Origin: Branchiostoma floridae
Lineage: Eukaryota > Chordata > Leptocardii > Amphioxiformes > Branchiostomatidae
NCBI RefSeq assembly: GCF_000003815.2
Contig: NC_049986.1
Coordinates: 12,655,876 to 12,719,875 of the forward strand
Length of the DNA stretch: 64,000 bases
Direction of reading: 5' to 3'
This document shows, one piece after another, positions 34,301 through 41,339 of the stretch. Under the pieces are notes generated by a model that saw only the letters and a program-made list of their open reading frames with translations, ran no database searches and had not been told where the DNA came from. A program made the translations under genes and the position numbers. Positions within the stretch are counted from its first letter, which is position 1; every line of letters begins with the position of its first letter.

Positions 34301-35622
34301 CAGAAGAACAGTCAAATATCTTCATCTTTGTACTTTGTGACTTTATTCTGTTGTCATCGTTCGATGACGTTCTTCAAAGTGCAGGGTATGTGCTACTATG
34401 CCTTGGTTGTTCGTTCCTATCCTCGAACTGGGAGAAGGTAGGATGGCTAGTGCCGTACTGACATACCTTTTACGACTTTGTGCCCAGACTTAGGAGTCAT
34501 CACCACGACATTCGCTATGGCCGGGCGGTTCGGAATCAGCATCGGGTTCTGTACTCTGACGGTGTACTCTGCTGAGGTCTTCCCAACAGTCATAAGGTAG
34601 GTACAAAAACTCTTATGATGTACTTTTGTCCTTGCAAATGCAGATTCTTATGACACCATTTGCCTTTCAAGTTGTAGTTGTGTATCAAAAAGTGGTTCTG
34701 CAGTAGAGAAAAGGAAAGAGAAATTAACTATGCAGATAAGCAGACAGATATAGATAAGACAGATTGTTCTGAACTCTTTTTTTTTTTTGTACACAGAAAT
34801 ATGGGTGTCGGCCAGGCCAGCATGGTGTCAAGATTGGGTGGGGTCATGGCGCCATTTATCGGTCTCCTTGGTAACGTGTGGCGGCCCCTCCCCCTCCTGA
34901 TGTACGGGGTGCTGTCTTGTGTGGCGGGAGCGGCCGTTACAGTCCTGCCCGAGACACACGGCATATCACTTCCTAACACTCCCGAGGATCTGGAATGCCT
35001 GGCAAGGTACTAGTATTTTCTAATCTTTCAACATTTTTGAGCCAAAAATTCCGTGGCCCATGAGAGCAATGCTTGACAGTGCTTCCGCAGTGATCTTTGA
35101 AGGTGCTTTCACGCTTGCTTGTACTTGCCACGGTACGAAAGGTTCGTATCCGTTATTCAATGGTCAATAGCGTTAACGAATTGCTGCTCATAGACGTCGG
35201 AAAACGGGAATTGGAAAAAAAATCAAAGGCATTATAAAATGAGAATCTGTCATATCACGAGTTGCCACGTTACCCCTCACGGCGGCCGGCCTAGCCTGGA
35301 TAACCTCCGATTTTTAATGGGGATTTCTAGATATTTCCTAAACTTTTTAGGGCAGCGAGTGCAAGGAGCCCCGGCAGAAATCGGACGGTACCCCGGCTAT
35401 TCACAATCTTCGACGATGTCTAAATATTCTTATCATACCATGACATACCTAGAAAAATGCCCAGGAGAAACTTTTTTCTATGGTTTCGTACAATTGTGAT
35501 TGTTCTATTTGTTTTTCAGACGCTTGTCGATCCCCAGTGCAGCAAAGTGCCCGGATGAGACAGAAAGCGCCACAAAATCGTCTGATGAAACGGCCGTTTA
35601 CGAGATGGTTTCAAGCCTGTGA
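10358..35622 (+). CDS. SLC22-family organic ion transporter; exon 1 interrupted by an LTR retrotransposon, one exon hidden in the N gap
   Basis: Twelve-helix MFS transporter of the plasma membrane; family substrates are organic cations, anions and carnitine, and the substrate here is unknown. Coding pieces: 10358-10485 plus 18820-19063 (exon 1, split by the insertion), 21409-21512, 31033-31187, [gap], 33412-33660, 33941-34155, 34488-34596, 34797-35006, 35520-35622. Exons 2, 3, 7 and 8 are 104, 155, 215 and 109 bp, sizes known from vertebrate SLC22 genes, with matching phases. Landmarks: N-terminus MDYDAVLQHLGESGAYQRR, first helix, extracellular loop with Cys and N-glycosylation sites (NLT, NMS, NST), FMSDRFGRH loop (MFS signature), SESPRWL, VTMDRWGRKRP and LPETHG. 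Exon 3 ends in phase 1 and the next visible exon starts in phase 2. The missing exon (about 169 bp in relatives) would fit in the N run at 32150-32605. Read straight into the LTR, translation stops at 10511, so this allele is probably non-functional unless the insert is spliced out. A possible AATAAA lies at 36204. Confidence 0.92.
10486..10995 (+). repeat. 5' LTR (510 bp)
   Basis: Read side by side with 18306-18815, I find no difference over 510 bp. A polyadenylation signal AATAAA lies at 10901-10906, and a short TAACTG triplication (CTGTAACTGTAACTGTAAC) near 10831. Directly after the LTR, TTGGTTCCCACACC is a candidate tRNA primer-binding site (starts with TGG one base in); the tRNA is not identified. 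Confidence 0.95.
10996..11947 (+). other. Retrotransposon 5' leader
   Basis: About 950 bases between the 5' LTR and the gag start. It begins with the candidate primer-binding site. Several short ORFs on both strands show no recognisable domain. Presumably holds packaging signals, which cannot be read from sequence alone. Confidence 0.6.
11948..13183 (+). CDS. gag: Retrotransposon Gag polyprotein
   Basis: 411-residue structural protein that forms the particle and binds genomic RNA. The N-terminal ~100 residues are Pro/Ser/Thr-rich and probably disordered. Residues ~105-260 resemble the retrotransposon Gag capsid region (LRLSFDGSGKTTWEEFEMQF, RRRPNETPQAFELRVRQI). A predicted coiled segment follows at ~295-325. 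Two CCHC zinc knuckles of the form C-x2-C-x4-H-x4-C start at residues 364 and 382. The start ATG is in CCAAACCATGG, a good initiation context. The ORF ends at TAA 13181-13183, inside the loop of the frameshift stem. The pol frame is open from 13108, giving a 76-nt overlap. Confidence 0.93.
   Translation: MADNTLPYDPTGGNEVTFPKLARSRQTSTPSNPAFNSSNPFRALSTPPPIPPRLSDSTPRSVHPTHTPRPTRPIPTPSLVASPAPDFHALPSDHAPALSTMPTPPARKIPELRLSFDGSGKTTWEEFEMQFCNERDFLAWGEVTCRAVLLKHLSGSALQTFVCAPACIRDGSSDEVLMYLRDMYMRPQDPMHYRGDIQSLRRRPNETPQAFELRVRQIVALAYPRADQVMREELGIQIFLDKISLDNPILGKEVGKSRPSTLHDARDQLQFLEDLEKTVYPSPHVRQTSSASMENVQRQMDAMQLAHQREVAALRGQIDNLQVRTESHASQRPKAPHQEGSHAYLPREAPSVPRESRQRSQVHCQGCNEIGHIISRCPKVRCYGCYEMGHMKSRCPNIASNARQGNGPRLA
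13159..13219 (+). promoter_or_regulatory. Programmed -1 ribosomal frameshift signal (gag to pol)
   Basis: Slippery heptamer GGGAAAC at 13159-13165 is in the correct register with gag (G GGA AAC). Six bases later comes a perfect 9-bp stem: AGACTGGCC (13172-13180) and GGCCAGTCT (13193-13201), with a 12-nt loop that contains the gag stop. Loop bases GGGTC (13185-13189) are complementary to GACCC (13215-13219), allowing an H-type pseudoknot. A -1 shift leads from the gag frame to the pol frame, which is what the ORF arrangement needs. The function is inferred from these elements; the parts are read directly. Confidence 0.88.
13207..17283 (+). CDS. pol: Retrotransposon Pol polyprotein (protease, RT, RNase H, integrase)
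   Basis: Uninterrupted frame of about 1358 codons, open upstream to 13108, probably made as a Gag-Pol fusion by -1 frameshifting rather than from its own ATG. Numbering from 13207: aspartic protease DSGA at 41; reverse transcriptase with YLDD at 494-497; RNase H with DTDAS at about 642; integrase zinc-binding HHCC (His 882 to Cys 919); catalytic triad Asp 951, Asp 1011, Glu 1047 with 59 and 35 residues between, a DD35E pattern. After the integrase there is a KGPF (GPY/F-like) segment near residue 1190 and then an Arg/Ser/Glu-rich tail of about 130 residues. No chromodomain was recognised. All catalytic residues looked for are present, so the copy appears intact. Confidence 0.96.
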   Translation: MMKTHATHRHTNKVSSTTHTHTGSFHFSASANGQTVNVLIDSGADVSIISKDAFGHLFASNPPPLAPYLGQPLLSVAGDRLKVAGTAKIVLEISDQPFPTEFLVCENTATGLLVGTDFLTEFDCEVSMRHQTLTLRGCEGDVVVSIKRKASYKVQRVVTYKACYVAGRTAQLVPGTLKKRDKTTCPLQGIVQPAQSLDQLGLLGELSAHSPYERNKTRVFLVNESPEPVIIPKGTVIGTFHPIENGMPSCGTLSVAATTSFDIESQAPVADSTFDAPLARSPAEVRAELEPLFDLSHISDRSHKEQLLDLLVKYEDIFSRNQEDMGMTSKATHQIDTGDAPPVRLPPRRVSPQAKETIGQELDKLTRLGFIEESTSPWGAPVVLVNKKDGTKRMCVDYRGLNNVTKKSSWPLPRIDDTLDALSGSQLFSTLDLRAAYMQVPLEEAAREKTAFTTPFGLFQYKRLPFGLCSAPSTFARLMENVLRGLQPHVCMAYLDDNIVHSDDAIANHLANLEAVFQRYREANLKLNPEKCMFLVTEVEFLGHVISGTGVRTDPKKVSAAAEWPTPRTVRQVQQFLGFANYYRRFIQDFAKKAKPLTSLTRKNTRFKWTEECDNAFRELKQHLVSAPILAYPDFSKPFIVDTDASDVGIGGVLSQKQDGLERVIAYYSRSLTPVEQRYCVHRREMLAAVEFITKHECYLQGDDEFLLRTDHSALQYLMKMKNPSSQYARWLLRLATYKFHIEHRPGASHGNADGLSRGPCSQCKKSDSEDSEPVRVFAARQADPDGLNPIPALSQNEIRRAQRADPTLACLVLDVQRGTKPDNLGLQRLTREQRTLYSDWPCLEFWDGVLYRNCDRKDGLGPQLQLLLPRTLVPRVLKMVHDEPLGGHLGVEKTLNKLRSAFYWPGMRHDVTAHVSGCETCIRTKSGRRKQRAPMQPSAVGFPNQRVAMDIVGPLPKSRAGNKYILVATDYFTKWVEIFPMENETAESVAKCFYKGWICVHGPPQSLHTDQGKNFDSVLVKDLCRLMQIHKTRTTPYHPQSDGLVERFNRTMGNILRAYVSPTQRDWDEHLPAVKYAYNTSCHATTGFSPYFLMHGREARLPIHLMARIPTNVGEVHEHVEVLRNRLPSVFKLVQEKTQQQQCRQKELYDKKIHGKPYDIGDTVFILNKQVPTGLARKLAPKTKGPFEVLRRISDQVYEVRGMRGRAQQKVVIVSFENMIPFSPTQDDPDYNPRNDRPRRPARPNRNRRREPSLSEDPVTSGEESSQGTCSASVSGSDQQSGDEDDQDEATVPKTLVPPRERRPAVSPDQDVSSDSEEERPSTSHAADVPRPRRHRRRPSYLEDFALDSDSDYIDLT
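17284..18305 (+). other. Retrotransposon 3' non-coding region with direct repeat and purine tract
   Basis: No envelope or other sizeable ORF. It contains an imperfect direct repeat of about 100 bp (17970-18066 and 18085-18183) sharing GACCATRTGCGGAAYGTGAG and CCAATGGCTGGTGAGAGCAG. It ends in GGTGAGGGGGAGGTAG directly before the 3' LTR, the expected polypurine tract for plus-strand priming. Confidence 0.8.
18306..18815 (+). repeat. 3' LTR (510 bp)
   Basis: Same sequence and length as the 5' LTR. AATAAA at 18721-18726 would end transcripts that enter from the left, including SLC22 transcripts. Followed by the second copy of the CTGC target duplication and then by the rest of SLC22 exon 1. Confidence 0.95.
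19229..19432. repeat. Long imperfect inverted repeat (SLC22 intron 1)
   Basis: Two arms of about 85 bp, starting TACATCGACACGA and ending TCGTGTCGATGTA, share AACGCCCCTGC, GTAATCATGCATGCTGCCATTAA and ACTCCATGACGA in opposite orientation around a centre near 19330. Because of the palindrome both strands give near-identical short ORFs; these are not genes. Probably a MITE. Confidence 0.8.
20236..20295. other. Short near-perfect hairpin, pre-miRNA-sized
   Basis: Arm 20236-20260 pairs with arm 20270-20295 over 25 bp with a single bulged A, and the loop is about 9 nt (AACATTGTA). The stem core is GTCTTGCTTTAGTTTTACA and its complement. Total 60 nt, the size of a miRNA precursor, within SLC22 intron 1. 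No match to a known miRNA is claimed; it could also be a small MITE. Confidence 0.6.
20590..20705. repeat. Imperfect inverted repeat
   Basis: TACTAGTAGTAGTAACCG...CCCAGTCTTTTCGCT on the left is mirrored by AGCGAAAAGATTGAGCCAGTGGTTACTAATACT on the right. About 115 bp hairpin directly before the related element at 20735-20925; the two may form one composite insertion. Confidence 0.6.
20735..20925. mobile_element. MITE-like element, CAGAGGTTCGGCTCTGGCTG family, copy 1
   Basis: The left end AGAGGTTCGGCTCTGGCTGT is roughly mirrored by ACAGCCGGAACCGGACCT at the right, and inner T-rich and A-rich arms pair (GGCGTTTTAAATTTTGTC with its loose complement). Related ends occur at 48712-48868 and 59085-59360. 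Confidence 0.55.
21664..22507. mobile_element. Putative non-autonomous element bounded by TTAACCC / GGGTTAA
   Basis: Starts GTTAACCCTTTTGAGGCCCG and ends CCCGGTCTGAATAGGGTTAA, short inverted ends. The inside is AT-rich with many TGACGTCA-type palindromes (near 21985, 22225, 22245, 22395 and 22430) and an AAGATGGCGG word. No coding capacity. Lies in SLC22 intron 2. Confidence 0.6.
23305..23490 (+). repeat. Direct repeat, copy A (SLC22 intron 2)
   Basis: About 130-185 bp that recur in the same orientation at 32817-32995. Shared words include ACGTGAACGTGAGCTGAGCT, GCCCTGACAAACTGCCCTGG and TATCCAAGTACATGGTCAAA. Both copies lie in introns of the SLC22 gene 9.5 kb apart. Either a dispersed repeat or an intragenic duplication. 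Confidence 0.75.
24371..24376 (-). terminator. Polyadenylation signal AATAAA (minus strand)
   Basis: TTTATT on the plus strand reads AATAAA on the minus strand, 208 bases after the stop codon of the GTPase/death-domain gene. Position and sequence fit a 3' end signal; other A/T-rich sites exist nearby. Confidence 0.45.
24584..29336 (-). CDS. ROCO-like GTPase with multi-pass membrane block inside the GTPase domain and a C-terminal death domain
   Basis: Complete gene nested antisense in SLC22 intron 2. Exons (minus strand): 29336-29275, 28070-25265, 25081-25015, 24867-24584; phases 2, 0 and 1 match at each junction, giving about 1072 aa. The start ATG is in CAAGATGGCC. Seen: P-loop GDARAGKTS at residues 77-85; G2-like Thr 102 in VATKGLEFD; then about 285 residues (158-443) with some 8-10 hydrophobic segments, e.g. 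IIALLNYALALALIAMM, YVMFVIVIVIVTFVVVL and ISGLLVLLLTALAI; then G3 LIDFAGD (482-485 DFAG) and G4-like VGTHTN (545-548). A COR-like region with a C-x2-C pair (LSCPACR) follows, and the last exon has a death domain (WRALADELGL...DICYIE...DAAEVI). Known: Roc/COR GTPases and death domains act in signalling and cell-death complexes. Inferred: the protein sits in a membrane with both GTPase halves and the death domain on one side if the helix number is even. No leucine-rich repeats were found. An alternative exon-2 acceptor at 27995-28000 (CTTCAG) exists but does not match exon 1 phase. Confidence 0.85.
28460..28660. repeat. Low-complexity GTTCCTTTTC repeat with inverted half
   Basis: The right part repeats CGTTCCTTTTCG/CTCCTTTTCG about eight times. 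The left part carries the complementary GAAAAGGAA words, so the stretch is partly self-complementary. No gene. Confidence 0.7.
29337..31032. other. SLC22 intron 2, upstream flank of the nested gene
   Basis: Would contain the promoter of the minus-strand GTPase/death-domain gene, whose ATG is at 29336. No domain-bearing ORF was recognised on either strand. A pyrimidine CT repeat lies near 30500. AAAGCCAATATCCTTTTGATGG and TGGTCTGACATTTG words near 30615-30655 recur in similar form near 55255-55290, so a dispersed repeat fragment is likely there. Confidence 0.5.
31362..31923. mobile_element. Nested pair of inverted-repeat elements (SLC22 intron 3)
   Basis: Outer arms: TAGCCTGAGTACCATCCTCC...GACCGCTGGCTCGATACTTTCGCT at the left, inverted at the right as GCGAAAGTATCC...CAGCGGTCACTACGGAGGATGGTACTCAGGCTA. 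Inside them a second pair, CCCCTGTCACATTATGTACG (about 31420) and CGTAATGTGACAGGG (about 31835), marks another element. The inner ends resemble those of the element at 62571-62957. No transposase. Confidence 0.75.
32150..32605. other. Assembly gap (456 N)
   Basis: Unsequenced run. By phase and family gene structure it most likely hides SLC22 exon 4 (phase 1 in, phase 2 out). The N length may be an estimate. Confidence 0.95.
32817..32995 (+). repeat. Direct repeat, copy B (SLC22 intron 4)
   Basis: Second copy of the repeat at 23305-23490, about 90% similar by eye over the first 125 bases and weaker afterwards (AGTGGTAGGGGTAAAAC against AGTGGCAAGGGTAAAGC). Confidence 0.75.
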
Positions 35623-35680
35623 ACTGCGCACGTACGCGTAATTCTCTGTGACACAATTGTCATGCCATGCCCAAAATGTG

Positions 35681-35825
35681 TTATTCTTCAAGCAGATGTT
35701 GCGGTCTCGTGGCTAGAAGTAGCTGCGATTGGTTTCATCTGCCTGACTCTTGGAGGAGGAAGGTAGACGGAGAGAATCGTGGCCATTATTCACCCCGCGA
35801 CCGTAACATCTGCTTGGAAAATAAT
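35681..35825. mobile_element. MITE-like hairpin, CAAGCAGAT family, divergent copy 3
   Basis: TTATTCTTCAAGCAGATGTT at the left and AACATCTGCTTGGAAAATAA at the right are inverted. Inner words TGCGGTCTCG and CGCGACCGTA also pair roughly. It lies 58 bp downstream of the SLC22 stop, probably within its 3' UTR. Confidence 0.65.
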
Positions 35826-38800
35826 ATCTGTGAATTTGGTTGGCTTTGGTAATCAGGCCAACCGCAAAGTAACGCACAACCAGTAAAGACTATAGAAGTC
35901 TTTATATATAAGACTATATAAAGACAGTACAAACTAGCCCCCATAATACTTCCTGAGCGCTTGAAAATACACTTTAATACACTGATTTTCGTCACAGTAA
36001 CGGATCATTCTTTTGATATATTTTCTGGTAACTTCTGGAGTCTCTTTACTTAAAACGCCATCATCATTCTAGGAATTTTAAGGTTTAAGTTACTTTTATG
36101 AGCACTTTATTTGAAAGATAGTTAGATAAGCACAGAATTTTGACTGATTTTAGCTATGCAGCGGTAGGGCTTGATATGAAATATGAATGTGATTGGCGAT
36201 TTCAATAAAAAAAAAACGAGGTGTGTCAGAGAAGGTGTTACCTTAAGAAATAGCAGGTGGAACGAGAGGAGACTTAAGCTTTGAACAAGTCTAAGTACTG
36301 ATGGATCACAGACAATGACAGCAGGATGGCGTCACCAAATGGCATGTACTAGCCTATGGTTATGAGCTTGTTTCATGGCGTGCGCAGGTGCCCATGAATG
36401 AATAGACCAACAGCCTTTTTTCAAATGCCAAGAAGACAATAAAAAGTTGCATATATCTTGTCATGAGCAGTCTCGGGGGAAAAGGGTTTGTTTGTCAAGC
36501 GTATGTACCCATCAATGTCACGTGGGCCTAACTTACCTTTTCTTACGGGGACAATACAGCCGGTCGCGTTTGTGTCCAACCGTAGGTGTCAGCTGGAAGT
36601 AAAGGTCGCCATTTTGGGGCGCAGGTGTTGAAGGACCTTTGACCCTGCACATTGTTGTTGTCGGTGTAACGACCAGCCTGTGGTGTGGGTTACAGGACAA
36701 GATGGATCTGTGGGTACACCGCACTGGACAGGGGGGTCCATACCATTCATTTCTTCAGACTCCTCATAAAACGTGCGTCGTCCAAAGCTTAACGACAGTG
36801 ACAGGTCATTTCTTTCCGTTTAAACCTTGTGCACAATGGTCATTGTTATCATATAATGAGATTATGAACAATAGCTTTTCTTATGAACAGTTTACGAGCT
36901 TTAATCTTAAGAATCTAAAACAGAAACGTTTTTACGTTTGAATCAAAATCAAGAAGAAAGAACTTTGTCGGCAGTTACTATCACTGCGACGATATTTGGA
37001 AGAGCGTACATGCGCTCCATAAATTCTAGATAACGTCTTTTGAAAACATAATATATGATTGATATAATAATTTCGTGTTTAGCCATTTTTCGAAATAAAA
37101 GCAAAGAGTGGAAATTTGAAAACAAACGATTTCGTTACCGACAATTTGTTTTATCTCAGACGTTATCACACATTTGGTAAATGAATTCAATCGCGAAATA
37201 TTTACATAGCACTGTATTTGCTCCATGTCATACCTAACGATGTGGCCTTATTTCTTACTTCAATTCCTGTTTAGATGCATGCATTGATGCTTGATAACTT
37301 TGAAAATGTGTCTTCAACTGAACACACTTTAGAACGTTCATAGGAATCAGATAATTCATCGGAAATTACGCTATGTTGGCATGGGCACACAGGTAGTCAT
37401 TAGCTGTTAAATACAACAATCCATATCCGTTTTGCACCTGAAACCTATACGCGGTTTGTTTCAACAGTACAGATGTAAAAGATCGTAAAAACGCTGTGCA
37501 GTTCACCTGAACCCAGACACAAGCTGATGGAGATAAACGACGTCTGGGCCAGACGCGCCAAACCTGGACCTTTGTCTGTGTTAAAGAGGAAAGCTTATTG
37601 AGAGTTCTTCCTGCTGAGAAAATTACTGCGTCCGTTGTGGCGAGGTGTGGGGACCTGGCCAGATTTACGGGTGGCCGGAGGGCGTGTGGGGGCACACTGG
37701 AGCGCCGAGAAAAGAAAAGTTACAACAAGAATGCCCCAACGAGGAATTGAGTCGTCAATACTATGTATAAGATTTATATTCATGTTGTTACTCGACGAAA
37801 TTATGATCATACCTTTTTACACTGTTCTTTTTGTTTTTACGCTAAGAGCCAAGTTTACTTTTGAATCCGCAGACATTTTTAGGGCATAAAAATGATACAG
37901 CTCACCAACAAACTTTGGGAAACAACGACAGTAGTACTGGGTCACAATTGTTCTGTTTTGTTGTCTTTGGACAAGAACATTATCTATATGACACAAATTA
38001 CGTTGGCAACGGATCTCCATAGAAAATATACTATACATACGTGGGCAAAATAAAAGAGTTTGAATGATAGAATCGGATAGGGAACTGGACAGTTTTCACT
38101 ACTAGTACTTTCCCTACGTGGTTTGGAAAAGGTTTCGAAAAGTGGTAGGATTCCGTTGGGAATTGGAATGTTAATTCTGCGGAAATGTTCCTATGTCTGA
38201 GAAGACGAATGTGTTCAACATAGGCACGGTGTGTCCGAAATGTCAGGCACCACAATTACCGCGCTAAACGGTCAATAAAACCGGCAATTAGCCAAATTGA
38301 ACGGTACGGGCACGTGCGCACAGGTGGAGAGCGACCCCTAGCGGGAGGTCAACCGTCCGCTTTGTGTGTGTCAGACGAAGTTTAGACAAACTGGTCTGGC
38401 CGCAAACAATGGGAGGTTAGGATGGGTTTGTACAGGAGCGACCTTTACTCGGCCACGCGCTGGTGTTTGTGAAACAAGTTAGCTGCCACGCGGCGAATTT
38501 GTACCGTACCGTCCGTACCGTCCGCCTAACACACGTGTCCTGCAGCACAATTAAATCTTTCCGTTTCGTTTACTACATTGAGCGTTTTGTCGGCTCTTTG
38601 GATGCCAGTGTTGGTAGCACAAACTTGCAGACGCTGTGGAAGTCGCCTTTAAAAGTTAACAGCCCGTCAGTAATTCTGATAGAATGAAATAACGGTCAAA
38701 GGCATATTACATGGACTCGAACTTTTTATTTTTAGGACATCGACGCGGACACTGTCTTTTGAATGCTTATTGTGTTTAAGTCTCTCTATTTGACTAGTTC

Positions 38801-40855
38801 CGTTTACATCATTGTTCAAGCTAACTTTGTCGAGCTATAGCTACAACATCCAAAAAGTGTTTCTATCATCAGTTTTAGTTAGTCTGTTGATATAGCTTTT
38901 TCCATATTGCTGTAACACAATCATTGTCAAGCATGTTATTTGAACATCCATTTTTTGCTTAGTAATGGTACAAAAACATTGATGATCGTAACTTGTTTCA
39001 ACACTTGAGACATACAGAATAGCACACTAACATCGTGATGTATTCGTCGTGGCTGAAAATGAGACACAATGTGAAGTATTCAGAATAGAACACTATGATT
39101 ATCTCTCCCGCTTCGAGGGGTTTCTTACTCACGTATCACCACGTAACAAGACAGAAAGGTTAGTATTACGGGTTACATGAATAGGAGCAGAGCAGTTTCT
39201 TTTCCCTTTTCCCTAATACTCGAGAGAAGCCCTACTCACTGAGATAACGCTTAGGTCACATTTTCAAACCAGGATCTGACCGGGCTGTTTTAGGAGACGT
39301 AAAATAAAAATTAATACCTAGAAATAATCAAAAATCATGCCCGCGACTCTTCTTTTACGTTCTGTGTACTTTGGTGTCTTTTTTATCATTATTTTCGTTA
39401 CCGAAAGCTGCCTCGCCGGGCCCCGGTTTGGAAATGTGACCTAAGCATTTCTAAAGTCCTTTCAATGGCCACTGTGGCCAGTCAGGGATTTAACTAACAA
39501 AATGAAGCAGATGATTTGGACCTCATTATCACATAGTTTGGGAGGCAGCAGGAGAAACCTTGAGAGGAAATCTGGGTCAAAACTCTTCAGAAGAATGAGG
39601 TCATGATTCAGAGCAGGACCGTTTTGATGTACCAGAGACCAAGGAAAGTGAAGAATCGTTTAGACACATATCCAGTCCTCGCTGGTTGTAACTACGTATA
39701 TATGTGTTACATTATGGTCGGAAAGTGCATTCAATGCATCTCAATATCGCAAATTGTCTCTATACCTTATCATGGGCTATTTATGTCATATATTTAACAT
39801 ACACGAAAGAACAAAAAAGAGCGGACTGCCTTCTTCACAACATCGGCTTCATTGTAGACACAAAGCCAGAGCTTTTACAAAGCTCACAGAAAAAACGAGA
39901 GTTCTTAAGTTACCAAGGAAATATATGCGCTTGTTTTTGTTCTCGTTTGATTGTTCAAAAACCAATAATTTTGGCATACCAACAGATCTAGGGAAACTCC
40001 AGGTTAGAATGTTTTGCTAATTTATGTAGATTATACCGCAGATTAGCAGAAATCCTGTCAAATGTCGGCCGGTAAAACCGCCGGTCCGGTCCCTAACCAC
40101 CGGCACACCGCGCGGTATGGGCGTGCATGGCGGGGGAACGTGCTTTCAGTACCAAGGACGTACATTACGTGCGGCCGGTAATGTTTCTCAACCACCATGG
40201 CCACTGGAGTAGAACCCCAAAGCAAGCTCTCTTATCATCAATATCAATGATTGAAATTTGCAATGGTTTTGTGTCTTCATATACATGCCCCGAATCCTTA
40301 CCAAATTAACAATCTCATTCGTTTATCACACGAACGAATCTAATTCGTGGTTGAACAAAGAAAATGAAGGGAAAGTCTTTGTTAATTTTGGGGTATATCT
40401 AGCTATTATTGTAAATTCATAAACTATGGACCTTAATTTGCACAAGTAATTATGAAATACCGGGAGACTTAATATGTAACTGAAATTTAGAACAGCTTTC
40501 ATGCCAGTACTTTGCTTTTGCGACCTTAACTACATTTTGTGTATGAAATATGTAAAACTCAAATTTGTGAAGGATGAACACCACTAGAATAGATTCTGTT
40601 CTGTGTGTTTTTCAAAATACGGGCAAGGCAAGGTTGTATGTTCTAATTGCGTTATCTTAACTACCCACCAAGAGATCATCTGTATCCCGTTACGGCGTGT
40701 GTGCGCTTTGGTCTTTTGTTTACCTTGGCTTTAAGCCAACACTCGGGTAGCAAAACACCGATTCAAAGGTTAGCCTCAGCGAATAGAGTTTTTTTCTCTG
40801 AAAGGATACAGAAGGAAAGATGTGAACAAAGACATCCCCCGGAGACAAGCGGCGG
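35826..40855. other. Intergenic stretch between SLC22 and the nuclear receptor
   Basis: No supported protein gene in about 5 kb. Contains a possible SLC22 polyadenylation signal (AATAAA at 36204) and the MITE at 39249-39446. A minus-strand segment at about 36530-36640 reads toward AAGAAAAG/GTAAGTTAGG, a good splice donor, and could be a 5' exon of an unseen transcript, but it has no matching acceptor or domain. Confidence 0.5.
39249..39446. mobile_element. MITE, GCTTAGGTCACATTTC family
   Basis: GCTTAGGTCACATTTTCAAA at the left and TTTGGAAATGTGACCTAAGC at the right are inverted. Length 198 bp. The GTCACATTTC end and the CCGGGCCCCGG inner words are shared with 44046-44248, 56310-56494, 61853-62056 and with the longer Harbinger-derived element at 57728-58862. 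Confidence 0.82.
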
Positions 40856-41104
40856 TGGATGCGAGGATACAGCCCCGACAAAAGCTGTGATGCAGAGCTA
40901 ATGAGAGTTGGCAGCGACGCGCGAGCTAATTACCGTGTGATAGCGGTACGCCCGGCGGGCACACGGCGGCGGCCTGCCCGCGGATGCCGACTGACGTGCG
41001 CCGGGACTCGGAGCCAATCGGCGGCGGGGGAACAATCGCGCCGTCGCCGTCGCACCTGGAGATTCCCACGGCACCGCCAGCCTGTGACGTGTGAAAAAGA
41101 AAAG
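40856..41104 (+). other. GC-rich stretch, possible 5' non-coding exon of the nuclear receptor
   Basis: GC-rich, CpG-rich sequence in an otherwise AT-rich region, ending in AGAAAAG/GTGGGTGAC, a plausible splice donor at 41104/41105. It lies 236 bp before the receptor ATG. Promoter or untranslated first exon is an inference; no matching acceptor before 41340 is obvious. Confidence 0.35.
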
Positions 41105-41339
41105 GTGGGTGACGGGAATTTGTAGGGGTGTCAGGTAATTTTTTTGTCACGATGAACTTTTTAGATGGAGCTAATCACACAAAACAAGATATGCAAAGTT
41201 GCGTAGTCTTTAGAAACACTTATGCTGCTTTGTGATCTTAGACATTCAATATCTTAGAGTTGGCAAAGTTTATCTTAAGACACTGTTGTCATCTCTCGAC
41301 ACCTATCCTTGGTGATGGTTTGCTCCAAAAATCGCGGAT

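Noticed and set aside
36530-36724. Minus-strand ORF ending at a good splice donor
   Set aside because: No acceptor, domain or partner exon found; kept only as a remark in the intergenic entry.
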